Assembly: GCF_037041345.1 (NCBI RefSeq)
Contig: NZ_CP146287.1
Span: forward strand, 1,739,501-1,803,500
Origin: Abiotrophia defectiva ATCC 49176
GTDB lineage: Bacteria; Bacillota; Bacilli; Lactobacillales; Aerococcaceae
Direction of reading: 5' to 3'
DNA: 64,000 bases
The position numbers were made by a program, and so were the translations under genes. Below the pieces are notes generated by a model. The model did not search any database. It saw only the letters and a program-made list of their open reading frames with translations, and was not told the origin of the DNA. Below, in pieces: positions 14,523 to 22,252 of this stretch (position 1 is the stretch's first letter; the number at the start of each line of letters is the position of its first letter).

Positions 14523-14938
14523 AACGCTTTATTAGATCCTTGAAGTCGAGAACTCTATTTAAGATTGATGAGTCCAAGGGAATTTACATATTAGAAACTG
14601 ACTTGGGAGAAGTCATGGGCTATTACACCAGAGTCAGACGAATTAAATTGATTGTTCTTAATCGAAACCTGTGCTCCCATAAACACCGCTTTACTTGCGC
14701 GCATGAATTGGGACGCGCTCTGCTCCACCCAGATGAGAAGGCGCCAAGGCTGTCCACATTAAGTCTGACATCCAAACTCAAGATTGAACGAGAGGCTAAT
14801 GAATTCGCCACACACTTATTGATTGATGATAGCCACAAAGAATACTCAATCGAAACCGTTGGCGGTGTACTGAAGTACTATGGACTTCCAACTGGGATGG
14901 AGCGATTTATACATAAGGAGGTAAATATCAATGTTTAA
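14513..14938 (+). CDS. ImmA/IrrE-type metallopeptidase with altered zinc motif
   Basis: About 141 residues overlapping the repressor gene by 10 bases. The typical segments are present: MGYYTRVRRIKLIVLNRNL, the CAHELGRALLHPD helix and KIEREANEFATHLLI. However, the zinc motif, normally HELGH, reads HELGR; the codon CGC is one transition away from CAC. The second His is a zinc ligand in this family, so the protein is predicted to be inactive unless another residue substitutes. The start is probably the TTG at 14,513. It normally cleaves the adjacent repressor to induce the element. Confidence 0.75.
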   Translation: MALKRFIRSLKSRTLFKIDESKGIYILETDLGEVMGYYTRVRRIKLIVLNRNLCSHKHRFTCAHELGRALLHPDEKAPRLSTLSLTSKLKIEREANEFATHLLIDDSHKEYSIETVGGVLKYYGLPTGMERFIHKEVNINV

Positions 14939-15410
14939 TTCACTTGCTGATGGAGACCCAGGTCCTGACCACGGGACCTACCTAGATCGGCTTGCTACGC
15001 TTTATGAGAACAGAGGTTATGAAGTTCTACCAGAGTTGCCTGACGAGGAAGGGGCTAGATACGTCATCGAAAACGCAAGTTCCTTCCCTGCTGTGCTTGT
15101 TCCTAAGGTATACATGAAGGCACAAGTGGATGATCACACCCCTTTGATGTTTGGAGAGGTGGTACTGCTTTGGTGGCTAACAAGTCGTAAGAATATCTTC
15201 CCATACCCTCTTTATTATCAAAGGAAGTATGGCCTGAACGCCGAAGTCAGTCGACGTCGGCTCATAGAGCGAGGATACTTATCAGAGGATAACTCTTTGA
15301 CTGATGCCGGTCGCACCATTATCGATAGCCACCAAGACATTGTGAGGAAGCATAAATCCGTCATGCTAGTTGGTAGGGATGGAACGATTGAATATATCTA
15401 CAGAGATTAG
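14931..15410 (+). CDS. Unknown 159-residue protein downstream of immA-like gene
   Basis: ATG at 14,931 follows AAGGAGGTAAATATCA and overlaps the immA-like stop. Residues 1-70 are acidic; residues 75-110 (MFGEVVLLWWLTSRKNIF, PYPLYYQRKYGLNAEVSRRR) and LIERGYLSEDNSLTDAGRTI resemble a winged-helix or SAP-like fold with the frequent L-T-xx-G pattern. It is the third gene of the repressor operon, where phages often carry accessory or superinfection functions. No firm family. Confidence 0.55.
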   Translation: MFNSLADGDPGPDHGTYLDRLATLYENRGYEVLPELPDEEGARYVIENASSFPAVLVPKVYMKAQVDDHTPLMFGEVVLLWWLTSRKNIFPYPLYYQRKYGLNAEVSRRRLIERGYLSEDNSLTDAGRTIIDSHQDIVRKHKSVMLVGRDGTIEYIYRD

Positions 15411-15437
15411 TGGAAAATAAAAAAACGTCCTGAAGTA

Positions 15438-15488
15438 AACTGCACCCCATAAGTTGGACAATAAAAATCCAACTTATGGGGTGCAGTT
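15438..15488. mobile_element. 21-bp perfect inverted repeat, IS3-like end remnant
   Basis: AACTGCACCCCATAAGTTGGA at 15,438-15,458 (21 bases) is followed by a nine-base loop and its exact complement at 15,468-15,488. The sequence TGCACCCCATAAGTTGGAC is like terminal repeats of IS3-family elements in lactic acid bacteria. With both ends back to back and no transposase left, this is probably an IS remnant, or a miniature element that now acts as a hairpin or terminator. Confidence 0.45.
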
Positions 15489-15546
15489 CAAAGACTTGGC
15501 TCTTATTTTTATCGTTCATCATGCCCATCTAACAGGTCCAATATAT

Positions 15547-15674
15547 AAGAAAAGACACCGGTAAACCGATGTCTCGACGGGTATATCATAACAAACGGTT
15601 GGGCGGCGTATCCAACATCTCAGTTACCTCTAAGAGGTGCGTCAGGTGCCTTTCTGACCTCGTTGTTATTCTAC
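15547..15674 (-). ncRNA. Candidate small RNA at right prophage border
   Basis: A minus-strand promoter TTGACA (complement of 15,705-15,710), 18 bp, TAAAAT (15,686-15,681) overlaps the end of the PBECR-like gene. About 100 bases downstream the stem AGACATCGGT/ACCGGTGTCT (15,574-15,553) is followed by TTTTCTT, an intrinsic terminator. The transcript of about 125 nt contains another hairpin (GTCAG...CTGAC) and only a 10-codon ORF (ATG at about 15,616). Could be a type I antitoxin-like RNA; no toxin ORF was recognised. Confidence 0.4.
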
Positions 15675-15678
15675 ACTA

Positions 15679-16065
15679 TTATTTTACCACTCTCGAAGAA
15701 GGGCTGTCAAGCCTTCGAATGCGGCCACTTCGTTGCATACTTTCTAGCTTGTCGTCTGTGACCTCATAGAGAGAAGCAACATAGTAGTGACCTTCCTTTT
15801 TGGCAAGTTTGACTGCTAGTAGGATATTGTCCCGATAGCACTTGATGCACTCAAAACTTGGTTGGTCCACTCGCCTATTGCGCCCGACAAAATCTGGATG
15901 GGCAATCATCTCTGGAATACGAGTCACATAATCTAGACAATTGGCATGATGATGCTTATGCATATGCTTACGTAGGGCCTTTTCGGACACTGTCAGGGTT
16001 TTAGAACTAGGCTCTAGCTGCGCCATCGCTAAAATAGAATCGGGTATTTTAAGTTGATAATCCAT
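15679..16065 (-). CDS. PBECR-type nuclease-like protein
   Basis: 128 residues: LRKHMHKHHHANCLDYVTRI, then PEMIAHPDFVGRN, NILLAVKLAKKEGHYYVASLY and the end KLESMQRSGRIRRLD. This resembles the phage-Barnase-EndoU-ColicinE5/D-RelE-like (PBECR) nuclease superfamily, in which a similar domain is found in prophage proteins and polymorphic toxins. The conserved His/Lys/Arg positions and a C-terminal S-G-R are visible. It stands alone, with no immunity gene recognised beside it, just outside prophage B. The RNase activity is a prediction. Confidence 0.6.
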   Translation of the reverse strand: MDYQLKIPDSILAMAQLEPSSKTLTVSEKALRKHMHKHHHANCLDYVTRIPEMIAHPDFVGRNRRVDQPSFECIKCYRDNILLAVKLAKKEGHYYVASLYEVTDDKLESMQRSGRIRRLDSPSSRVVK

Positions 16066-16145
16066 GCTATCGCTCCTTAATTAAGCCTATTATATCATAA
16101 AGATTACCTTCAAACATTGCGAGTTTAGCGAAAGCAAGACACAGT

Positions 16146-16170
16146 AAAAGGCACCGCGTCAGCAGTGCCC
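16146..16170 (-). terminator. Terminator after interrupted kinase gene
   Basis: Minus-strand stem GGCAC...GTGCC followed by TTTT, just after the stop codon at 16,179. Confidence 0.5.
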
Positions 16171-16178
16171 CATAACTT

Positions 16179-16694
16179 TTATAAGTCGATTTCTACTTGG
16201 TAGCCGTCTTGAATCAGAAGATAGTTGGCGCCTGCTTGCTTAGCCTGAGCTAGCTGCCTTGCATTGTCCCTCAAGACGCTGTCAAGGGTACACCAAGTGT
16301 CATCTACCCTTTGTTCAATGGCATTGGCATGTGCTTTGATATCGGCAAAGTGCTTTCTAATATAATCCTCACTCATGATTAGGCAATAATACTTAATCTA
16401 GCTAAGTTCGTCTGCTTCAAAGTCCTTGGCCCAATCAAAAGGGATATAGCAGCCTTCTACTATCAAATTCTGCCCATTCTCAATGGCTGTTTTAATCATC
16501 TCCCGCACAATCGGCCAGAGAAATTCGGTCAAGGTCTGATCATCCGTCATGGCATGATGGGGACTATGCCCACTCCGAATCAAGCCCATTTTGAGATGGT
16601 CGATGGATAGGTAGGGATAATGATATTTTTCCAATAGTCTCTGCGCGAGTAGTGTTTTTCCTGTATGAGACGCCCCCGTAATTAAGATAATCAT
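16179..16694 (-). pseudogene. P-loop small-molecule kinase interrupted by an in-frame TAG
   Basis: The 5' part (16,694-16,398) encodes MIILITGASHTGKTLLAQRL (Walker A GASHTGKT), SIDHLKMGLIRSGHSPHH and NLIVEGCYIPFDWAKDF. It stops with a TAG at 16,398-16,400. The same frame goes on as IKYYCLIMSEDYIRKHFADI and ends YLLIQDGYQVEIDL, matching the usual C-terminal half of these adenylate-kinase-like proteins of about 170 residues. A single nonsense mutation therefore splits one gene; the downstream ORF from 16,376 is not a separate gene. Substrate unknown. Confidence 0.75.
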
Positions 16695-16763
16695 ACTCTT
16701 TCCTTCCTCTCAAATTCTATAGCAGAAGAGGCAGAGACGCTCCGTCTCTACCCCTTTAAAAGT

Positions 16764-18140
16764 CTAGTTTTCTTCGTTTTCTTCGTCACCAAATTCTTCT
16801 TCTTCGAAGTCTTGGTAGTCAAAATCAGCTGCCAGTGTGCGCTCTGCATCTAGTGTCAGCAGCACCCAACGAATACGGCCATTTTCAATTTGCGTGGTGG
16901 TCAGGACATAGTCGTTAACCCGCACCGACAAACGCTCATCATCATCTGGCACATAGCCGATAATTTGAATCATGAGGCCGGCAATGGTTTCCACGTCCTC
17001 TGATCGCACAGACTCATTGAAGGTCGCATTAAACTTATCTAGGGTAACCCCGCCGTCAACTTCCCAGTGGGTATCGTCAATAGCCTGGAAGGACTCGCTA
17101 TTGATGTCGGACTCGTCTTCGATTTCCCCGACAATTTCTTCAATTAAGTCTTCTAGGGTGACAATCCCTTCGACACCGCCATATTCATCCTTAAGGATGG
17201 CCAAATGGGTTTGTTCGCGACGGAACTCTAAGAGTAGGTCATCTGTGTAGATGGTATCGGGCACAAACATTGGCTCATTGGCAATCTCACGTAAGTCTAA
17301 GTTATCAAATCCATGTTGGCGTGAGGCGCGCAAGAGGTTTTTAACGTGAATCACGCCGATCACATTGTCCTTATCACCTTCATAGAGTGGAATCCGCGAG
17401 AAAGGACTATCTAATAAGGCATTGATATTTTCTTCTAGCGGATCTTCAATATCAATCATCTGGGTGTCTGTCCGAGGCACCATGACCTCACGGGCCAACT
17501 TGCTATCAAGCGATAGCACACCCTGCATCATAGCAAACTCATCCGTGTCAATGGCCCCATCGTTGCGGCTGTTGGCCAAGAGAGCCTTCATCTCACTACG
17601 GGTGAACTTTTCTTCTTCTTTGGTAAAATCAATTGGCGTCAATCGCTTCAAAAGCCCTGTTGAAGCCGTCAGCAAGCCCACAAAAGGCTTGGCTAACCAC
17701 TGAGTAACAGAGATAAAGCCCGCCGTGCCTAAGGCAATCTCTTCAGGCATCTGAAGGGCGACCTGCTTAGGATATAGTTCCCCTAAAACCAGGGTTAAAT
17801 AAGATAAAACAAAGGTGACAATCAAAATCGCGACTGCTTTTCCGCCCGGCAAACTTGGCAACCAAGTCATAATTCGATCTGCAAAGGTGGTTGCAGCCGA
17901 CGCACTAGAGAAGAAGCCTGCTAAGGTGATGGCAACTTGAATAGTAGCCAAAAAGTCGTCCGACTTATCCAACAATTTCATCACGCGTTGGGCTTTGACA
18001 TTGCCTGATTCCGCCAGTTGGGTCATCTTTTGTTGGTTGAGCGAGACGAAGGCAATCTCTGATGCCGAGAAAATCGCATTAATAAAGGTCAGTACTAAGA
18101 TTAATAAGATTTGTGTACTTAAATTCCCCGAGGGGTCCAT
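16764..18140 (-). CDS. CNNM/CorC-type transporter-like protein with CBS domains
   Basis: 458 residues. N-terminal DUF21/CNNM membrane domain (about residues 1-190, with LVLTFINAIFSASEIAFVSL and VAILIVTFVLSYLTLVLGEL), a CBS pair (about 215-335, VPRTDTQMIDIEDPLEEN and LKDEYGGVEGIVTLEDLIEE), and a C-terminal CorC/HlyC domain. An acidic tail DFEEEEFGDEENEEN ends it. The family includes Mg2+ exporters; hemolysin is an old label. Start at ATG 18,140 after AAAGGAGA; the longer frame has no ribosome site. Transcribed divergently from the CbpA-like gene. Confidence 0.85.
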   Translation of the reverse strand: MDPSGNLSTQILLILVLTFINAIFSASEIAFVSLNQQKMTQLAESGNVKAQRVMKLLDKSDDFLATIQVAITLAGFFSSASAATTFADRIMTWLPSLPGGKAVAILIVTFVLSYLTLVLGELYPKQVALQMPEEIALGTAGFISVTQWLAKPFVGLLTASTGLLKRLTPIDFTKEEEKFTRSEMKALLANSRNDGAIDTDEFAMMQGVLSLDSKLAREVMVPRTDTQMIDIEDPLEENINALLDSPFSRIPLYEGDKDNVIGVIHVKNLLRASRQHGFDNLDLREIANEPMFVPDTIYTDDLLLEFRREQTHLAILKDEYGGVEGIVTLEDLIEEIVGEIEDESDINSESFQAIDDTHWEVDGGVTLDKFNATFNESVRSEDVETIAGLMIQIIGYVPDDDERLSVRVNDYVLTTTQIENGRIRWVLLTLDAERTLAADFDYQDFEEEEFGDEENEEN

Positions 18141-18283
18141 TGTCGTCAATCTCCTTTTGCTTTTACAATATAATGTTAACTTTAATAATAGGTAAAAATG
18201 GTTCAAATTGCAAGAGCTAGGGACCAATAATACGTTTTCTTTTAGATATTTTTAATATTATATGAGATATCCATGAGAAAATA

Positions 18284-18312
18284 TTGTGTTTTGCCCTTAT
18301 TTTTGATACACT
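18284..18312 (+). promoter_or_regulatory. Promoter of CbpA-like gene
   Basis: TTGTGT at 18,284-18,289, 17 bp, TACACT at 18,307-18,312. The leader then contains GCCCC-ATTTTAG-GGGGC, a small hairpin upstream of the ribosome site. Confidence 0.5.
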
Positions 18313-18368
18313 ATATGAGATTAGGCCCCATTTTAGGGGGCAAAAGTTCCCCGGAAAGGAGTGCCGCT

Positions 18369-19004
18369 ATGATTGAACAACTAGTCGTCCCCAAACAGCA
18401 GATTACCTATCTAACCGAAGCCGATAACTGCGCAAGCGCCTTGGATTTATTAGAAGATCAGGGACTACGCTGTGTGCCCGTCCTAGACGCCACCCAGACC
18501 CTCTACCGCGGTAATCTCTATCGCTATCACATCTATCAATATGCCTATCATCACCCTGATGAAGATTTGAGTTGCCTGCCGGTCACTCACTTCCTCAAAA
18601 ACACGACTCGCGTAGTGCACGAGCAGGACTCCTTCTATCATATGGTCTTTACCCTCAATGACCTACCTTACGTAGCTGTTCTGGACCGTGACAATCGCTT
18701 TAGCGGTATTATTCGCCATAACACCATGTTGCAGTGGCTAGCTCAAGCCTGGGCCATGCCGAATGCAGGCTTTGCCCTATCAGTCGAGACCCTAGGTAGT
18801 CGTGGAGAACTGGCTCAAGTCAGCAAGTTAATCAATCGCTTTAGCGACATTATCTCTGCTACCACCCTGGAGAAAACCGATATGGATACCAAGGGCCAAA
18901 TCCTCTATGCTCTGCCAAGCAGTCTAGACCCCGTTGAGTTTAACCAATTGGTCAAGCAATTAGAGCGACGGGGCTACCGCATTCGAAGCTACCGTATACA
19001 TTAA
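18369..19004 (+). CDS. cbpA: CBS-ACT protein resembling c-di-AMP receptor CbpA
   Basis: 211 residues: two CBS repeats (about residues 1-125, TEADNCASALDLLEDQGLRC and VHEQDSFYHMVFTLNDLPYV) followed by an ACT-like domain (ELAQVSKLINRFSDIISATT to the end). This layout is that of the CbpA c-di-AMP-binding proteins of Listeria and relatives, which in other species act in osmotic and (p)ppGpp signalling. The window also holds the c-di-AMP cyclase cdaA and the synthetase relQ. Start at ATG 18,369 after AAAGGA. Binding of c-di-AMP is inferred. Confidence 0.7.
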   Translation: MIEQLVVPKQQITYLTEADNCASALDLLEDQGLRCVPVLDATQTLYRGNLYRYHIYQYAYHHPDEDLSCLPVTHFLKNTTRVVHEQDSFYHMVFTLNDLPYVAVLDRDNRFSGIIRHNTMLQWLAQAWAMPNAGFALSVETLGSRGELAQVSKLINRFSDIISATTLEKTDMDTKGQILYALPSSLDPVEFNQLVKQLERRGYRIRSYRIH

Positions 19005-19006
19005 GT

Positions 19007-19033
19007 AAGGTTGGAGTTAACTCCAACCTTTTT
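19007..19033 (+). terminator. Terminator after CbpA-like gene
   Basis: AAGGTTGGAG-TTAA-CTCCAACCTT followed by TTTTT, directly after the stop codon. Confidence 0.85.
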
Positions 19034-19040
19034 CTATAAG

Positions 19041-19073
19041 AAAAGAGCTCGATTAGTCAGCTATCGAGCTCTC
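19041..19073 (-). terminator. Terminator of relQ-nadK-rluD operon
   Basis: Minus-strand stem AGAGCTCGAT...ATCGAGCTCT followed by TTTCTT; its first arm lies in the last codons of the pseudouridine synthase gene. Confidence 0.8.
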
Positions 19074-19982
19074 TTTTTGTTCTAAGTTACTTTCCCTTTT
19101 GGCTAGCCAGGCGGCCATATCCTCAGGTAGAGGGGCCGATAGCACTAGGCGCTGGCCAGTGAAGGGCTGGGTGAAACGTAGTTCACCGCAGTGTAGGGCC
19201 TGGCGACTAAGCTCTTCCAAATGCGGGCCACCATAAAGGTCATCTCCAACTAGCACCCCACCTGCATCTTGCATATGGACCCGAATCTGGTGAGTACGTC
19301 CGGTATGAAGCCGAAGCTTGAGTAGACTGCTATCAGCAAAACCTTGCTTAAGCCAATATTCGGTGACTGCCCGCTGGCCACTTTCATGGACCCGTCGCGT
19401 GATAATTGAATCTTCTGTGCGCGCAATAGGGCAATCAATGACGCCGTGAGCCGGCCAGTCTGATTTTGTTGAAATGGCCAAATAATACTTCTCAACTTGT
19501 CCACCTTGGACCTGCTTATCCAACATGGCGTGAGCCAAACGGTGCTTAGCTATCAACATAAGGCCGGTGGTCTGGCGGTCCAAACGGGTGACAATATGGA
19601 TGACCTGGTCTGCGTAGCCTTGGCGCTGATAATAGCCTTTAACCCGATTGGCCATGGCGGAATCTGGAATCCGTTTGGAAGGGATAGAGACTACGTCAGT
19701 CGGCTTATTGACAATCAGTAGGTCCCGATCTTCGTAGATGACCTGGATGGGAACATGTGAAGGCGGCACCGTCTCATGTGTGCCCTCGTCGGCCGCCACC
19801 AAGGTCAGGACATCGCCTGCTTCTAATTTGGCAAGGACATTGACTTCTTGTCCGTTCAGTAAGATGTTACCGCCTTCGAATTTGACATGTGATACGAACT
19901 TGCGAGGGATGCCCAGATGCTTAAGGTAGTCCTTAATCCGTACTGGATGGTCCCCCTCATAGTGCCATTGAAACTGAACCAC
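19053..19982 (-). CDS. RluD-family 23S rRNA pseudouridine synthase
   Basis: 309 residues. S4-like N-terminal segment (RIKDYLKHLGIPRKFVSHVK) and a catalytic domain with HIVTRLDRQTTGLMLIAKH, whose Asp in RLDR is the catalytic residue, then LHTGRTHQIRVHM and GDDLYGG. It isomerises uridine in large-subunit rRNA; the exact position is not predictable. It closes the operon relQ-nadK-lipoprotein-rluD, matching Bacillus yjbM-yjbN-yjbO order except for the extra gene. Confidence 0.9.
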   Translation of the reverse strand: MVQFQWHYEGDHPVRIKDYLKHLGIPRKFVSHVKFEGGNILLNGQEVNVLAKLEAGDVLTLVAADEGTHETVPPSHVPIQVIYEDRDLLIVNKPTDVVSIPSKRIPDSAMANRVKGYYQRQGYADQVIHIVTRLDRQTTGLMLIAKHRLAHAMLDKQVQGGQVEKYYLAISTKSDWPAHGVIDCPIARTEDSIITRRVHESGQRAVTEYWLKQGFADSSLLKLRLHTGRTHQIRVHMQDAGGVLVGDDLYGGPHLEELSRQALHCGELRFTQPFTGQRLVLSAPLPEDMAAWLAKRESNLEQKESSIAD

Positions 19983-19984
19983 GC

Positions 19985-20593
19985 TTATTTCGCCGCCTCA
20001 TTGATAAAAGCTTCTAGCTCCGCCATCTTACTAGCGTGGTTAACATTGATTCCTGGCTTGCCCCCTTTAACAATAAAGGCATTAGGCACTTTATTCACAC
20101 CATAGACTTGCATAGCAGATTCGAAGTTACTGTCATTAGCGTGTTTACGCGTATTGTAGTAATAAACGGTCACGCCCTTTTCCTTGGCCAGTTGGTTTAA
20201 CTTAGGAGAGAAGGCATGGCAGTAAGGACACTCGTCAAAGCCCAGATAGATAATCTTAGCCCCATCTGCCGTTGACAAAATTAAGTCGTTATAATCCTGT
20301 TCGCTTATAATCTCCTTAAAGTTGGAATAATTGGAGGCCTTATGGCCCTCGCTCGTATCTAAGGTAATTTGATCTAAACTAGCGTAAAAACTCGCCTTAT
20401 CAGATTCAGACATGGTCGCGATATTAGTATCTTCAGGAATCTCGACCTTTCTATCAACTTCTGAAACCGGCACATTAGCCACGGAGCTGTTTGAAGGCTG
20501 ACTCGCCTCTGGTCCTAAATTACAAGCTGCTAGGCTCAAGCTTGTTAGTCCTAAAAGACTGAATTTGATGATTGCTTGTAGGTTAAAACGCAT
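19985..20593 (-). CDS. Thioredoxin-like lipoprotein
   Basis: 202 residues. Lipoprotein signal with lipobox LAAC at residues 21-24, a Ser/Pro/Asn linker, and a thioredoxin-fold domain with active site ECPYCHAF (CxxC) near residue 120, followed by VTVYYYNTRKH and the cis-Pro segment VNKVPNAFIVKGG. It should be an outward-facing thiol oxidoreductase anchored to the membrane. It lies between nadK and the pseudouridine synthase gene with gaps of 32 and two bases. Related proteins are annotated as bacteriocin transport accessory factors; the substrate is unknown. Confidence 0.75.
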   Translation of the reverse strand: MRFNLQAIIKFSLLGLTSLSLAACNLGPEASQPSNSSVANVPVSEVDRKVEIPEDTNIATMSESDKASFYASLDQITLDTSEGHKASNYSNFKEIISEQDYNDLILSTADGAKIIYLGFDECPYCHAFSPKLNQLAKEKGVTVYYYNTRKHANDSNFESAMQVYGVNKVPNAFIVKGGKPGINVNHASKMAELEAFINEAAK

Positions 20594-20625
20594 GTGTTTC
20601 CCTCTTTTTCTATTTTACTGACTTG

Positions 20626-21462
20626 TTAGTGTTTGATATTTGCATCCCGTTCCTGCTTATGGCCGATAAAAGAATTCTCTACGCGGTCCCAGAAATGGGT
20701 GTGGCGGAAGCTGGCAAACTTAATCCTTGTATCAGCCAACTGGAATTTGACTGACTGGATGCCCTTAGTCTCGCAAGTGAGATGGTCAATCATGAGCATG
20801 GTCTGAGCTTCTTCTTGAATTAGCAAGGTTAGGTATTCATCACGCGGAATAATCATAGGTGCACCTAGCGTCCGATAGACCCGATTATTAAGGGCAGCCA
20901 TCTCTGTTAGTTGCAAGGCGTCTACGCGTGGATGCATGACAGCCCCACCTAGTGACTTGTTAAGGCCGGTGGACCCGGTTGGTGTTGCGATACAGAGACC
21001 ATCACCACGGAAGGTCGCAAAGAACTTCTCGTTAATCTGAATCTCGGCCACCATGGTGCCAGCCATGGTCCGCAGGGAACATTCATTGAGGGCCAGCCAT
21101 TCATGAATTTTGCCGTCTTTGCAAGCAGCCTCTACCTTAAGTAAAGGATAGCTAACATGGCCTTGCCCGCCAGAACGAGCCAAACTGTCGACTAACTCGT
21201 CTATTTCATGTGGAAGCCAATCAGCATAAAAACCCAAATGGCCGGTGTGAATCCCGATAAAGATGACACAATCCAACCAGTCCTGATAATCGTGGAAGGC
21301 CGCTAGGAGCGTGCCATCACCGCCAATGGTAATCAGGTAATCAGGCACCTGGCCAGATTCCACCAATCGGAAGCCTGCAAGCTCCAATTTATCCTTGAGG
21401 CTGGCCTCAATTTCTAAGGATTGGGGCTGCTGATTGGTATAAATCATAATTGCTTGTTTCAT
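20626..21462 (-). CDS. nadK: NAD kinase
   Basis: 278 residues with GGDGTLLAAFHDY (ATP-grasping GGDG motif), HTGHLGFYADW, the NECSLRT segment and GDGLCIATPTGSTGLNKSLGG. It phosphorylates NAD to NADP. Length matches Gram-positive enzymes. Located 17 bases downstream of relQ, as in Bacillus and Enterococcus. A C-terminal extension of about 25 residues (HFWDRVENSFIGHKQERDAN) is typical. Confidence 0.93.
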   Translation of the reverse strand: MKQAIMIYTNQQPQSLEIEASLKDKLELAGFRLVESGQVPDYLITIGGDGTLLAAFHDYQDWLDCVIFIGIHTGHLGFYADWLPHEIDELVDSLARSGGQGHVSYPLLKVEAACKDGKIHEWLALNECSLRTMAGTMVAEIQINEKFFATFRGDGLCIATPTGSTGLNKSLGGAVMHPRVDALQLTEMAALNNRVYRTLGAPMIIPRDEYLTLLIQEEAQTMLMIDHLTCETKGIQSVKFQLADTRIKFASFRHTHFWDRVENSFIGHKQERDANIKH

Positions 21463-21479
21463 CCGTCAACCGTCCTTCC

Positions 21480-22112
21480 TTAGCGTTTGTCGAAGAGCAA
21501 GAGGGCTTCACGAATTTCATCGCGAATCTCCGACATCTCTTCGTCCAGGCGAAAGGCTGCCTCCGAGGCGCGCTCTAGCCGTTCTAAGATTTCTTGTGGG
21601 TATTCGCCTTGGTATTTGTAGTTGAGCGAGTGCTCAATGGTTGCCCAGAAGTTCATGGCCAAGGTCCGAATCTGCACCTCAACAATGAGTTGCTTGACTT
21701 CGCCGGAAGCCAGCTGGACAGGATACTCCAAAACCATATGATAGGAGCGATAACCGCTCGGCTTACGATTTTGAATATAATCGCGAATTAAGAGTACTTT
21801 GAAGTCCTGACGATTCTTCAAAATATTGGCCACTTCATAGATATCTTCTACGAACTGACACATAATTCGAACACCGGCAATATCCTGCACCCCTACTAGC
21901 ACATCTTCTGGCGCAATCTTGCGCACTTCCATCTTCTCTAAGATGCTCTCCCGCGTTTTGACCCGTCCGGTTACAAACTCGATAGGCGCCCGACGATGCT
22001 CGATACGAAACTCCTTGCGCAGGTTTTTAAGTTTGAGCTTAAGCTCATCCACTGCCTGCTCATAGGGTGCCAAAAATAATTGCCAATCATCGATAAAATC
22101 ATCCGCGATCAT
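21480..22112 (-). CDS. relQ: Small alarmone synthetase RelQ
   Basis: 210 residues containing only the (p)ppGpp synthetase domain: RVKTRESILEKMEVRK, VQDIAGVRIMCQFVEDIY, NRKPSGYRSYHMVLEYPV and VEVQIRTLAMNFWATIEHSL. No hydrolase or TGS domain is present, so it is a small alarmone synthetase of the RelQ type making pppGpp/ppGpp. Start at ATG 22,112 after GGAGG (spacing seven); the GTG upstream is less likely. First gene of the operon. Confidence 0.9.
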   Translation of the reverse strand: MIADDFIDDWQLFLAPYEQAVDELKLKLKNLRKEFRIEHRRAPIEFVTGRVKTRESILEKMEVRKIAPEDVLVGVQDIAGVRIMCQFVEDIYEVANILKNRQDFKVLLIRDYIQNRKPSGYRSYHMVLEYPVQLASGEVKQLIVEVQIRTLAMNFWATIEHSLNYKYQGEYPQEILERLERASEAAFRLDEEMSEIRDEIREALLLFDKR

Positions 22113-22210
22113 GCAACCCACCTCCTGATACTCACACCCTTCATTTTATCATATTTGAAGCCCCTTCGGCTACTAGAAACCTAAGCTAATATGCGACTAG
22201 ATGCCATAGA

Positions 22211-22240
22211 AAAAGGAGCTAGCTCTCTCAGGCTAACCCC
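22211..22240 (-). terminator. Terminator of rlmA
   Basis: Minus-strand stem GGGGTTAGC/GCTAGCTCC with two G-U pairs followed by TTTTT. Confidence 0.65.
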
Positions 22241-22252
22241 TTAAGTAAAACC

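Noticed and set aside
15500-15700. Fst-like or holin-like type I toxin ORF next to the candidate small RNA
   Set aside because: No 25-40-codon ORF with a hydrophobic core and ribosome site was found on either strand.
16179-16376. 65-residue ORF as a separate gene
   Set aside because: It is in frame with the upstream kinase ORF and matches the expected C-terminal half; only one TAG separates them.
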